From Rhizobium leguminosarum (lineage in GTDB: Bacteria > Pseudomonadota > Alphaproteobacteria > Rhizobiales > Rhizobiaceae): a stretch of DNA of 64,000 bases. The notes under the pieces were generated by a model. That model had not been told where the DNA came from. It did no database searches and saw nothing but the letters and a program-made list of their open reading frames with translations. Position numbers and translations under genes: made by a program. The stretch is from NCBI RefSeq assembly GCF_017876795.1, contig NZ_JAGIOR010000008.1:1-64000 (forward strand), given 5' to 3'. Shown one piece after another: positions 51,673-60,927 of this stretch; positions within the stretch are counted from its first letter, which is position 1; each line of letters opens with the position of its first letter.

Positions 51673-53202
51673 GTGGGTGATAATGAAGACAACAAAATGG
51701 ATTTCGAGGCCGCTACTCAAGGGCTGTCAAGGCTTAGGATGACGGCCAGTCGGCCTGCAAAAGCCGCCAAACTCCCATCGGATGAAAGTATGCTGATTGG
51801 AGTTAACGACATTAGGCTTAAAAGGCTCGGTATCCCTGTAGTGCCAGTGGATCGGGACGCGTCAGAGGACGCTCCAGAGAAAAACGTTTATACATTCTTC
51901 AAGGGGACAGAATTTCAGGCTCTTAAAGGGGTTGGCAACAAAACGCCTAAAGAGCTTGACCGGGAGCTAGTGTACATAATGTACGATGGAAACTATTACA
52001 CTAAGAACGGCCTATGGCATGCCATAAAGGCGCGAGACGGCCAACAGACAACAAAAGACTTTAAGGACTATGAATTCAGGACCATAACAACATCATTAGG
52101 TTTGACCGCAGAGCGAGACAACGAGCTCTACCAAAACGGCGAGGCCTCAAAGAAAGATCAAAACGGAAAACCGGTATTCAAGGACGGACAACCAGAGAAG
52201 GTTCCGGTATATAAACTGGACGGCGAGAAGCAGATCTATAAAACCCCGGCCGGGGATAGAAGGCGCGAATTTGCTCACAGGAATGCCTACACAAGTGGCG
52301 AGCAGGCGCCTGACATCCTACATCGAAGGTCGGATAGTAAGATAAAGGGGTTTTCGCGACTTCCGCATGATGGTTATGAGACGGCTAGCGCTTGGGAAGT
52401 GGAGGCCGATCTTGGCGGCCAGGTTTGGCTGAAGTCGAAACTTCACGGCTACCAAACAATCAGTTACATTGAGAGCACGCAGGGTCTAGAGCAAGCCACC
52501 TACCGTTTACGTGACTATGTTGGTGAAGACCGCGGCTACAACCGGAATACACATAGTGCCTACGTAAAGATCGACACGATTTACTTCCCAATCAAGGACG
52601 TTGTAAAGGAATTGGCCGGCGACCCGACCGCGGCGGCCGTCCAAGGAAAGCCTTCTATGAATGCGATGGAGCATCGGATGATCATCAAAATGCCTGAGGG
52701 AAATACGTTCGCGACGCCGGAATTTGTCGCTAGCCAGCATCCAGAATACTTCAAAAAGGTGTGCACCGAACACGGAATTAACCAAGAATGGGGTAGATTT
52801 AGACCTGATTGGAACAAGATGCTTGATAAATATGCATCCGATTCCCGTGTCCTTGTGGAGGAAGATGGCGCGCTAGTTGACGCCAATTCAGTTAATGTTA
52901 AAGACGGCGCATCTATACTGGACACCTACGGGCCAGAGAGGATTTTCTACGCAGATGACGGAAAAAGCGGTAAAAGCGTTTATACGAAACCCTCATTTAC
53001 TTCTCTAGCTCAAACTCTGCAAAGAGCTACTCAGCAGAAGAATGAAGGCAAAAAGCTGGATGTTCCTAATCTCGTAACTGATATCCTCCTAAGGCGTCAT
53101 GGACCCGACTTGGGCGAAGTCATAGACGTGGCTCAGCCTCCGCCGGGTGGCAGGTACGACGCGCGTGACGACAGAATACGTGACGCTGTCGGCAGCCGTT
53201 GA
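51673..53202 (+). CDS. virE2: VirE2-like single-stranded DNA-binding effector
   Basis: 509 residues from GTG 51673. VirE2 coats the T-strand in the plant cell. Segments in the right order for the family include DRELVYIMYDGNYYTKNGLW, EFAHRNAYTSGEQAPDILHR and AWEVEADLGGQVWLKSKLHG. The C-terminus (GGRYDARDDRIRDAVGSR) is arginine-rich, like VirB/D4 export signals. It is shorter than Ti VirE2 (533-556) and divergent in the N-terminal 60 residues. It lies between a VirE1-like and a VirE3-like gene, which strengthens the call. Confidence 0.82.
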   Translation: MGDNEDNKMDFEAATQGLSRLRMTASRPAKAAKLPSDESMLIGVNDIRLKRLGIPVVPVDRDASEDAPEKNVYTFFKGTEFQALKGVGNKTPKELDRELVYIMYDGNYYTKNGLWHAIKARDGQQTTKDFKDYEFRTITTSLGLTAERDNELYQNGEASKKDQNGKPVFKDGQPEKVPVYKLDGEKQIYKTPAGDRRREFAHRNAYTSGEQAPDILHRRSDSKIKGFSRLPHDGYETASAWEVEADLGGQVWLKSKLHGYQTISYIESTQGLEQATYRLRDYVGEDRGYNRNTHSAYVKIDTIYFPIKDVVKELAGDPTAAAVQGKPSMNAMEHRMIIKMPEGNTFATPEFVASQHPEYFKKVCTEHGINQEWGRFRPDWNKMLDKYASDSRVLVEEDGALVDANSVNVKDGASILDTYGPERIFYADDGKSGKSVYTKPSFTSLAQTLQRATQQKNEGKKLDVPNLVTDILLRRHGPDLGEVIDVAQPPPGGRYDARDDRIRDAVGSR

Positions 53203-53295
53203 ATCGATGTGGCACGGCTCAGGCTTACTTGGGAATGAGTTGAGCAGAATCGGTCACTTTGCTGGAATGGACATTCTTTTTAGGAAGCATCGCTT

Positions 53296-54984
53296 ATGGC
53301 GGATATCGGAAAAAAACAAGTTAAATTACGGAATCCAACTTATAAGCAGGCACGTTCGGCTAGGCGTGAAGAAGAGCAACGGCTTCTAACGCTGGAGATG
53401 ACCCAACAGGCGCGCGGAATGAAGCGCGAGCTTGAGCGGCCAAGCACGCAAAAGCGAAATGCTAAAGAGATGGGCATCTTTGACAGCGTCGGGGAGGGCT
53501 ATCACGGAGAGGTCGGCTATAAGCTGATAGGCAACAAGAGGCTGAATATCGCCAAGGATGGCGAACGCACACGCAAGAGTGGCATTGTCAACCGGAAGAC
53601 GGAGGTCCTAAGACGCGATCCCGACTCAGGAAGTGTTTACATCAGCCGGCTTGGAAAGGAGGGTCGGCGAAAAAAGAAGAGTTACGAGTTTGATACCGAT
53701 GGTGAACTTCGCTCTCTAAGCCGCGAGCGCAAAGACGGGAGTTTCCGCGACCGATGGGAACGTGATGAAACCGGCAATCTGATCCGCACAAGCTATTTCA
53801 CGAGCCGTTTGCGAGACGGTAGGATTTTCCGCGCCATTTCAGAGGAGTTGAGCGCCCCGTATGAAGGTGGTCCTGGCAACAAGAAATATCGCCGTCTGAC
53901 CCGGAGGAAAGGTTCCAAGACAGAGGTCTTCGAGCGGGATGAGGATGGCAATCTGGAATTGGTTGGACGCAAAGCGCGCGGGTTTAAGGAATATTCGACG
54001 AAGTCGCGAGACGGGAGAACTAAGGAAACGGAGAGAAAGAGTCTTTTCGGAAGCAAAACATACCAGTCTCTCTTAGATGTGGACGGAAACGAGGTGGGCA
54101 GAAACATCAGGTCCCATCGAAGGTTGCTGAACAAACGATCGGCGAAATACGATGAGAAGACAAATCAGCTAACCGAGGCCAAGCATACGATTGGTAAACT
54201 GTACAAAAGCGAGACCAGGTATCTTACCAATGGCATGAAGATTGTATCCAAAAATCTCTTTGGACTGAAGCTTCGTGTGGACCTGAGAAAGCTCACCAGC
54301 AACGAGATTAAGGCTTTCAAGATGGGAGCCGAAGAAGAAGCGCAGTATAAAGAAGCCTGGAAGAGTGTCGTGGTCACCCCAAAACTACCGTCTTCCAGCA
54401 TGACGAAGCAGCTTGGGAGCGGAGTAGCTCAACTCGACGGCAGTGGGTTACTCGATGACGCACGCGCCACTCGCGACACAAGCCTCGGGAGTCCGTTTGT
54501 CGCTACTGCGAACGCTGAGTGTGACTCAAGCAACGTAACGACGCCGGCACCTTGCCCAACATCAAGTCCATCAAGAACGGTAACTGCGGATCGGCCGCCG
54601 CCATGCCAGACAAACCCTATTGCGTCGGACGGAAGAGATTTGACACAAACTCACGCCGGTCAAGATGATCTCGAAAATCCCCAACCTGCCGGCGAACCAA
54701 GCAAATTTGCTAACAATACGTTCGTGGACACCAACCGAAGAAATGCTAGAGACGCAAATGCCTCATCGGAGGAGTTTTCCAACGAAAACATCGCTAAAAT
54801 TATGATGGCTGTAGCGCGAACCCAGGCAGACGGGCTGCAGGCTTTGTCTCCTCCCGTAGCCCCGAATAACCGATCACCGAATGATCGGCGAACGGCTATG
54901 ATTGAAGCAGCGAAACGCCGTGATGAAGCAGCCAAGAGAGCAGGCCTCGACGCCCGCTCTGTAGGCTGTGTGGGACGGGGATAA
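53296..54984 (+). CDS. virE3: VirE3-like translocated effector
   Basis: 562 residues from ATG 53296. The N-terminus is basic (KKQVKLRNPTYKQARSARRE), then EMGIFDSVGEGYHGEVGYKL. The middle is built of imperfect ~25-residue repeats of the type RxRDGxxRDxxERDExGNL and KVFERDEDGNLELVGRKARG. The C-terminus MIEAAKRRDEAAKRAGLDAR is basic like type IV export signals. VirE3 enters plant cells and acts as a transcription activator and VIP1-like helper. It is about 110 residues shorter than Ti VirE3. Basic clusters could serve as nuclear import signals. Confidence 0.82.
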   Translation: MADIGKKQVKLRNPTYKQARSARREEEQRLLTLEMTQQARGMKRELERPSTQKRNAKEMGIFDSVGEGYHGEVGYKLIGNKRLNIAKDGERTRKSGIVNRKTEVLRRDPDSGSVYISRLGKEGRRKKKSYEFDTDGELRSLSRERKDGSFRDRWERDETGNLIRTSYFTSRLRDGRIFRAISEELSAPYEGGPGNKKYRRLTRRKGSKTEVFERDEDGNLELVGRKARGFKEYSTKSRDGRTKETERKSLFGSKTYQSLLDVDGNEVGRNIRSHRRLLNKRSAKYDEKTNQLTEAKHTIGKLYKSETRYLTNGMKIVSKNLFGLKLRVDLRKLTSNEIKAFKMGAEEEAQYKEAWKSVVVTPKLPSSSMTKQLGSGVAQLDGSGLLDDARATRDTSLGSPFVATANAECDSSNVTTPAPCPTSSPSRTVTADRPPPCQTNPIASDGRDLTQTHAGQDDLENPQPAGEPSKFANNTFVDTNRRNARDANASSEEFSNENIAKIMMAVARTQADGLQALSPPVAPNNRSPNDRRTAMIEAAKRRDEAAKRAGLDARSVGCVGRG

Positions 54985-55056
54985 TCGAGTCGTGGACTTA
55001 CGCCATGAACTGGCCCCTGAACCGCCCCGGCTTTGCCGGAGACCGTTTGGTTTAAG

Positions 55057-55284
55057 TTATGCAGCCATGGCTGGCTTGTCCAGCATGGCGTAGTATCGTT
55101 TTTCGGCCTCCGCTGGCGGAATGTTTCCGATAGGCTCCAGAAGACGGCGGTTGTTGAACCAATCGACCCATTCCAGTGTGGCGAACTCTACGGCTTCGAA
55201 GTTACGCCATGGCCCGCGTCGATGGATGACCTCGGCCTTGTAAAGACCGTTGATCGTTTCGGCGAGAGCATTGTCGTAGGAATC
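55057..55284 (-). pseudogene. IS3-family OrfB C-terminal fragment
   Basis: DSYDNALAETINGLYKAEVI then EWVDWFNNRRLLEPIGNIPP is the C-terminal end of an IS3-family integrase-type transposase, with the catalytic Glu in ALAET. It is cut at the DSYDNA box by the IS903-like element copy 3. Its OrfA may be the fragment at 63063-63263. Confidence 0.88.
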
Positions 55285-56458
55285 AGCTTTGGTGCATGAA
55301 TGGGAATTGAACGATTTCTGGCTGTTGGGGGCTTTGGTGCCGGGATCAAATTTCAACATTTTGCATCTATGTGGCCGGGATCGAAAATAGGTTGATTGAT
55401 CCCGCATGCCGCATAAGCACAACGCCGCCCGTCGCCACCACATCGGTAAAATGAAGTTCAAAGTGACGAACTGGGCGGAGTATGAGGCGGGCCTTGGCCG
55501 CCGTGGCAGTTTAACCCTTTGGATAACGCCGGACGCGCTGGCGGGCTGGGCGGCTCCACCTCGCAAGACGCGTGGTGGCCAGCCTCTCTATTCGGATCTG
55601 GCGATCGAAACTACGCTGATGCTGGGCATGGTCTTTGGGCTGCGTTTGCGCCAAAGCGAAGGGCTTTTGAGTTCGGTGCTTGATATGATGACATTGGATC
55701 TGGCCGTGCCCGATCACACCACGCTGAGCCGACGGGCCAGAACCTGGAAGCCATCGGCCAGAAGCAACGACCGGCAGCCTGTGGCGAACGGACCCATTCA
55801 CGTCCTGGTCGACAGTACCGGGCTCAAGATCTATGGCGCCGGCCAATGGCTGGAAGAAAAGCATGGAGCGAAGTCCCGGCGTGGCTGGAGAAAACTGCAC
55901 TTGGCGGTTGACGCCGACAGTGGCGAGATCATTGCCCATAGTCTGACAGATCAGGAAACCGGCGATGCCTCGCAGCTGGACCTATTGCTGGATCAGATCG
56001 ACGATGAGATCGACCAGTTCACTGCCGATGGCGCCTATGATGGCGAGCCAAGCTATGACGCAATTCTGGGTCATAGCGCAGGCGCGAAGGTCGTTATTCC
56101 ACCGCGCTCGAATGCAGTGGAACGAGCCAACGCCCAGGCGTCCTGCCAGAGAGACGATCACATTGCATCCATCCAGATCGATGGCCGGTTGAAATGGCAG
56201 GACGGTGCCGGCTATGGCAAACGGGCTTTGGTTGAAACCGCGATGGGTCGATACAAAGGCGTCATTGGGTCGCGTTTGCGCGCTCGGTCATTCCATGCGC
56301 AGCAGACAGAGGCTGCGATCGGCGTCACCATTTTGAACCGAATGCTCGCCTGCGGACGCCCGCAATCCGTTCGTTGCCAAGCCTCGAAGGGAGCAACCAA
56401 ATAAGCGGGCCCATCAAAGACCAAATTCCGCTCACTTGCTGATCCCCGCACCAACGCC
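55285..56458 (+). mobile_element. IS903-like IS5-family element, copy 3
   Basis: 1174 bp like copies 1 and 2. Left flank is an IS3 fragment, right flank an IS66 fragment, with no target duplication, so adjacent DNA has been deleted or recombined. Confidence 0.9.
55406..56404 (+). CDS. IS5-family (IS903 group) transposase, copy 3
   Basis: 332 residues, same protein as copies 1 and 2. Intact. Confidence 0.95.
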   Translation: MPHKHNAARRHHIGKMKFKVTNWAEYEAGLGRRGSLTLWITPDALAGWAAPPRKTRGGQPLYSDLAIETTLMLGMVFGLRLRQSEGLLSSVLDMMTLDLAVPDHTTLSRRARTWKPSARSNDRQPVANGPIHVLVDSTGLKIYGAGQWLEEKHGAKSRRGWRKLHLAVDADSGEIIAHSLTDQETGDASQLDLLLDQIDDEIDQFTADGAYDGEPSYDAILGHSAGAKVVIPPRSNAVERANAQASCQRDDHIASIQIDGRLKWQDGAGYGKRALVETAMGRYKGVIGSRLRARSFHAQQTEAAIGVTILNRMLACGRPQSVRCQASKGATK

Positions 56459-57144
56459 CATCTGCGCCGGTCGGGGCTGCATTCTCAGATAAGGTACAAG
56501 CGGCTGGAAGAGCACACCTTCACCTGGCCCGGCATACGGGTTGGACTGATGACGCTCACCCACGCCCAGTTCGAAGCCAAAGTTCCTTGCGCCCGGCGAA
56601 GCATATTCATGAGGCCGCCCTGGCCGATGGTCAGCCCGAATAGGTCCGCCAACGCGCGCTGAAGACGTTCGTAAGACAGAGCCTGAAAGGTCTTGAGATA
56701 GGTCGCTACCGCATGCAGGCGCGGACCGAAAGGTGTGCCCTTGGCCGAAGTTGGCACAGGCGCTGCAACCAACGTGCCGCAGGACGGGCAGGTAACGTTC
56801 AAACGCCGATGGCGCTCGACGAAGGGTTTGATATCGGGCAGTTCGATCGTGTCGTGTTCGCTGACTATCGTACCGGCAAGTTCACGCGCCAATGCCATTC
56901 CGCCACACGTGCATTGATCGGGACGATGATCGACAACACAATCAAAATCACCGGCCAAGGACCGGCTATGGCCTTCATGCCCCGGTTTAGCGCCGCCGGG
57001 CTTCGACTGATCGCGACGCTCCTTACGGTCGGTCGACGGCGGCTTCGTGGACGTGCGCGACGTCTTCACGGGATGCTGCATCTGCAACACCAGTTCAATC
57101 AATTCGTCCTTCGTCAGCCGCTGCAAATCACCTCTATCCATCAC
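56459..57144 (-). pseudogene. IS66-family transposase N-terminal fragment
   Basis: Starts MMDRGDLQRLTKDELIELVL, then KPPSTDRKERRDQSKPGGAK (the GxxPGHEGH linker), zinc-finger-like CPSCGTLVAAPVP, and the domain start GTPFGPRLHAVATYLKTFQA. This is a different IS66 subgroup from the 29-kb element. It ends after LRRAQGTLA, where the IS903-like element begins. Confidence 0.82.
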
Positions 57145-57372
57145 GCAATGGAGTCAGGAATTTCAAGCAGTGGCAAGGGGGTGGGTAATTACGATTGGAT
57201 CGCCATCAGGACCCAGCCGCCGCAACGTCGTCATCAGATGATGGTCCCTATTCAAAAATGACCGCCCGTAAGATTGTGAATACAGCCGGTAGAAGCGGCA
57301 ATTCTATTGCAGCCGTAACCGTACTTTCTTGGAAGTCTGGGACGTTTTGTTTTACGTTGACAAACGCTCTTC
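57145..57372. other. Interval without recognised genes
   Basis: No supported gene. It may hold the original promoter side of the virD3/virD4 region. Confidence 0.4.
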
Positions 57373-57639
57373 GTGAAAGATGAGCTTCTGGATGCTGTAA
57401 GCTGTTCGCCGAACGTCGGTCCGCTTGAGGCCTTCACCATGATCTATGATGAAATCCGACCTTATCTGAGCTCTTTGAGGCTCCGTCGCGAGTGGATCCC
57501 ATTCGCTACAAGGTTGGATCCATCCGGGCGGGATTTCGCCGACACAACCGGTCCAGGCAAGAAATCCTACAGCATGCCACGCGAAGAGCGCAACGGCCTG
57601 CACGACGATTCAGCCGGCCACTGGAACCAAAATCAGTAA
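57373..57639 (+). CDS. Hypothetical ORF upstream of virD4, possible virD3 remnant
   Basis: 88 residues from GTG 57373: MKDELLDAVSCSPNVGPLEA, then RREWIPFATRLDPSGRDFAD. No family recognised. It lies 130 bases before virD4 on the same strand, where virD3 sits in Ti plasmids. It could be the 3' part of a gene whose start is at 8917, but no sequence overlap proves this. Confidence 0.4.
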   Translation: MKDELLDAVSCSPNVGPLEAFTMIYDEIRPYLSSLRLRREWIPFATRLDPSGRDFADTTGPGKKSYSMPREERNGLHDDSAGHWNQNQ

Positions 57640-57769
57640 TAGCCGCACCGACGTTGCCGCGGGCTTTCTGCATTAGTTCTCCGGGGCGCATGCCACGGAA
57701 AATGAGGAAACGCTCAAGGGACCGCAGCGAAGCGGGGTGAGCATAGAACCGCCGTGGAGGTCGGGAGGG

Positions 57770-59815
57770 ATGGACGGGAGCACGACTCGGAAATTGAACA
57801 CGCTGCTGTTTGCCTTCGTTCTTTCGCTGGCGATGGGGCTGTTGTTCGCGACCATTTATGCGAGCTTCTATCGGCACGGCATCAGCCGCGAAACTATCAA
57901 TCGCTTCGACATTTTCTCCTTCTGGTACGAATCACCCCTATATCTTGGTTACGTCACACCGGTATTCCTCCGTGGCTTGACCATCGCCTTCAGTACCGCC
58001 GTATTCGCTACAGTGGCGGGCGCTATTGTAATCCTGCGGAAGCCGCATCATCACGGCACGGCACGCTGGGCGGCACAGCAAGAATTACAGCGAGCGGGCT
58101 ATATCAGGCCCTTTCGCAACATAACCGGGCCGATCTTTGGCAAAACGGTTGGGCCGCGTTGGCCGGGTCGATATCTAACTAACGGCGAACAGCCGCATAG
58201 TCTCGTCGTGGCCCCGACGCGCGCCGGCAAAGGCGTTGGAGTGGTCATCCCGACACTTCTGACCTTCAACGGTTCAGTTCTGGCGCTCGATGTGAAGGGG
58301 GAGCTATTCGAGTTCACTTCGCGCGCCCGCATGACGCGAGGCGATCGGGTCTTTAAGTTCGCGCCACTCGACCGTGCGGGACGGACCCACAGTTACAACC
58401 CTGTGCTTGACATCGTCAACATGCCGCCGGAGCGCCGTTTCAGCGAGACGCGGCGGCTGGCCGTTAACTTGATCGTTGCAAAGGGGAAGGGATCAGAAGG
58501 CTTTATTGACGGCGCCCGAGACCTTTTTGTCGCTGGCATACTCGCCTGCATCGAACGCGGTACGCCGACGATCGGTGCCGTCTACGACCTATTCGCCCAG
58601 CCCGGTGAGAAATACAAGCTCTTCGCCCAGCTAGCTGAGGAAACGCAAAATAAAGAGGCACAGCGAATTTTCGATAACATGGCCGGTAACGATACGAAAA
58701 TCCTAACTTCCTACACCTCTGTCCTTGGTGACGGCGGCCTGAATCTCTGGGCGGACCCCTTAATCAAGGCAGCTACAACGACGTCGGATTTCTCAATTTA
58801 TGATCTCCGCCGCGATCCCACGTCAATTTTTCTCTGCGTTAGTCCAAACGATCTTGAGGTAATCGCTCCCCTCATTCGGCTGTTCTTCCAGCAGGTGGTC
58901 TCCATTCTACAGCGGACACTGCCGAAGAAGGACGAAATCTTCGAGGTGCTGTTCTTGCTGGATGAGTTTAAGCATCTCGGCAAGCTCGAAGCCATAGAAA
59001 CCGCAGTAACTACGATTGCTGGCTACAAGGGGCGCTTCATGTTCATCATCCAGAGCCTCTCGGCTTTGACCGGGGCATATGAAGAGTCTGGTAAGGAGAA
59101 TTTCCTAAGCAATACTGGCATACAGATCTTTATGGCCACTGCCGACGACGAGACTCCAAGCTATATTTCGAAAGCCATCGGCGACTATACGTTTCGCGCC
59201 CGCTCCACCTCCTTCAGCCAGCGCAACATTTTCGATACCAATATTCAGCTTTCCGACCAGGGCGCGCCGCTGTTGCGGCCCGAGCAAGTGCGCCTGATCG
59301 ACGACGACATGGAGATCGTGCTGATAAAAGGGCAACCGCCGCTCCGGCTAAAAAAGGTGAAGTATTATTCCGACCGCGTGCTGAAGCGGATTTTCGATAG
59401 CCAGTCTGGCGCCTTGCCGGAGCCAGAACCCCTCCACCTTGCGACCACTTACGTACAAGCGCCCGCGACGCTGCTCGTTGCCGCGGAATCGCTACCGAAT
59501 GAAGCTATATTGGAGGACGCCGTGCAGGCCGCGTTGCCCGATTTTGACGAGGTCCCGGTGGAAGACCAAGCAATCAGCGACGTTGCGGCGGGGCGCGCGG
59601 CCAGTTCGGATGCTGACTCTGATATCGAATATGCGCACGACATCTACGAACCGGACCCGGTGAGTGACGATCAACTGAGCGAGGAGGAACTACAGGCTCT
59701 TGCCGCCCAGCGGGCCCTTCTTGACCGGATAATCGATCTGCAGAGGAGGTCGAATGCTCGGCAAACAGGTGAACTGGCGCCAGGAGCCCTGCACTCGGAT
59801 GACCACGGTTCTTGA
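57770..59815 (+). CDS. virD4: VirD4 coupling protein
   Basis: 681 residues from ATG 57770 (MDGSTTRKLNTLLFAFVLSL), preceded by GGAGG; the frame is open from GTG 57737. VirD4 links T-complex and effectors to the VirB channel. Two N-terminal membrane segments (LLFAFVLSLAMGLLFATIYA and the stretch near GLTIAFSTAVFATVAGAIVI) anchor it in the inner membrane. Walker A is VVAPTRAGKGVGVVIPTLLT; Walker B is EVLFLLDEFKHLGKLEAIET. TSYTSVLGDGGLNLWADPLI and GYKGRFMFIIQSLSALTGAY are highly conserved. The acidic C-terminal tail (~120 residues) is the variable cargo-recognition part. Intact, but separated from virD2 and lying after virE. Confidence 0.96.
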   Translation: MDGSTTRKLNTLLFAFVLSLAMGLLFATIYASFYRHGISRETINRFDIFSFWYESPLYLGYVTPVFLRGLTIAFSTAVFATVAGAIVILRKPHHHGTARWAAQQELQRAGYIRPFRNITGPIFGKTVGPRWPGRYLTNGEQPHSLVVAPTRAGKGVGVVIPTLLTFNGSVLALDVKGELFEFTSRARMTRGDRVFKFAPLDRAGRTHSYNPVLDIVNMPPERRFSETRRLAVNLIVAKGKGSEGFIDGARDLFVAGILACIERGTPTIGAVYDLFAQPGEKYKLFAQLAEETQNKEAQRIFDNMAGNDTKILTSYTSVLGDGGLNLWADPLIKAATTTSDFSIYDLRRDPTSIFLCVSPNDLEVIAPLIRLFFQQVVSILQRTLPKKDEIFEVLFLLDEFKHLGKLEAIETAVTTIAGYKGRFMFIIQSLSALTGAYEESGKENFLSNTGIQIFMATADDETPSYISKAIGDYTFRARSTSFSQRNIFDTNIQLSDQGAPLLRPEQVRLIDDDMEIVLIKGQPPLRLKKVKYYSDRVLKRIFDSQSGALPEPEPLHLATTYVQAPATLLVAAESLPNEAILEDAVQAALPDFDEVPVEDQAISDVAAGRAASSDADSDIEYAHDIYEPDPVSDDQLSEEELQALAAQRALLDRIIDLQRRSNARQTGELAPGALHSDDHGS

Positions 59816-59879
59816 ATAAAATGTAGGAGTGCCGGATGCTCTTCCCGGCGACGAATGAGAGGAGGAGCTTCGCGAGAAG

Positions 59880-60127
59880 GCGGTACGTCCAAGGTCATCG
59901 TCGATCACATCGACATCGCGGAGCCCCCAGCGACGCGCAACATCGAGCTCATATTGCCTCCTCTGGCTTTCAAGGTTGTTCTGGACCTGACCTGGGGTCG
60001 ACTGTCGAACGTAGACCACAGCCTTGCTGCGCGGCGACAAACAAGGTGAGACTCGTCTCATCCTGATCGTCGCGCTATACTTGCGCTTCAGCACCGTGGC
60101 GGGAAGGAGGTTATTGCTCGTCATCAC
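59880..60127 (-). pseudogene. Serine recombinase N-terminal fragment, second copy
   Basis: Matches the recombinase start at 10812-11000: MTSNNLLPATVLKRK, then VVYVRQSTPGQVQNNLESQR and RDVDVIDDDLGRTA. Here a 57-base in-frame block (19 codons) lies between LKRK and AVVYVRQS, near 60023-60079, and the frameshift of the 10.9-kb copy is absent. It is cut after GRTA. Confidence 0.85.
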
Positions 60128-60352
60128 TCGCCTCCTTCGCCGCGACGCCGGCCGCGGCCATCAGAAAGGTTGCCAGCCTGGTGACAACGGCGCTTCTCCA
60201 TGCCGGCGCAAAACGCCCGGTCCAGCTGTCGGGCGAAATGAGAAACTGACCTCCTAACGAAGCGAAGAACTGACCTTCGTGTCGAAACGAGGAGAGATGG
60301 ATGACATGCGAGATTTCAGGGCATTCTGCATTATCGCGAACGATGCATGGCG

Positions 60353-60820
60353 AAGCAGGAATGACTGGAGATGCTGGCGTGCCTTCTTCAGCGCAATGTT
60401 TGCATTCTCGCGGGCGCGAACGAGATCCCGTATGGCTTCATGTGCCGTGTCGGGGACCCATACTGCCGTCAGCTCACCAGCACGATGTAACCGCGCCAGG
60501 CTCACCGCATCCCGGCGGTTGGTCTTCACCGATCGCCCGGACGCTAGGGGACAAGCGAAGGGGCCACCACGGTGCATTCATGCCCCAGATCCACGAGCTG
60601 GCGATGGAGATCGTATCCGGTCGGCCCTGCCTCGTAACAAAAATGGAGCTTGGCGCCTCGCTTCGCCAGCTTGCTCACCATCGATGCAACCGAGCACGGT
60701 TCAGCTGAGATGTCCCCAAAAAACCGGACTTCGCCGTTTCGCTCACCATCAGCAACGGCAACAGAAATCTTCAACTTCGATGTATCAAGGCCGATGAAAA
60801 CTTCGCTATGATCGTCCATG
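60353..60820 (-). pseudogene. IS110-family transposase N-terminal fragment (duplicate)
   Basis: 468 bases that appear identical to 4453-4920, including the in-frame TAG and the following one-base loss. It begins at the start codon MDDHSEVFIGLDTSKLKISV and ends within KKARQHLQSFLL. Both outer junctions differ from the first copy. Confidence 0.88.
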
Positions 60821-60854
60821 TGTCAATGCCGGTTATGGCGCGGCGATCAGGATG

Positions 60855-60927
60855 ATACAAAGAATCTGATTGCCGCCCTTCACTCAACACCCCCTGCCAT
60901 CAAACGCTATTCTTGAACGGACACTTA
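60855..60927 (+). repeat. Duplicate of the virE upstream region (left part)
   Basis: Matches 51202-51274 exactly up to the TTA where the IS427-like element is inserted; the match resumes at 61864-61905. The intact copy upstream of virE1 is the empty target site. Confidence 0.92.

Noticed and set aside
25595..56458. IS903-like copies 1 and 3 as ends of a composite transposon
   Set aside because: The copies have no target duplications and the interval includes a whole repABC and conjugation genes; rearrangement between copies is a simpler reading.
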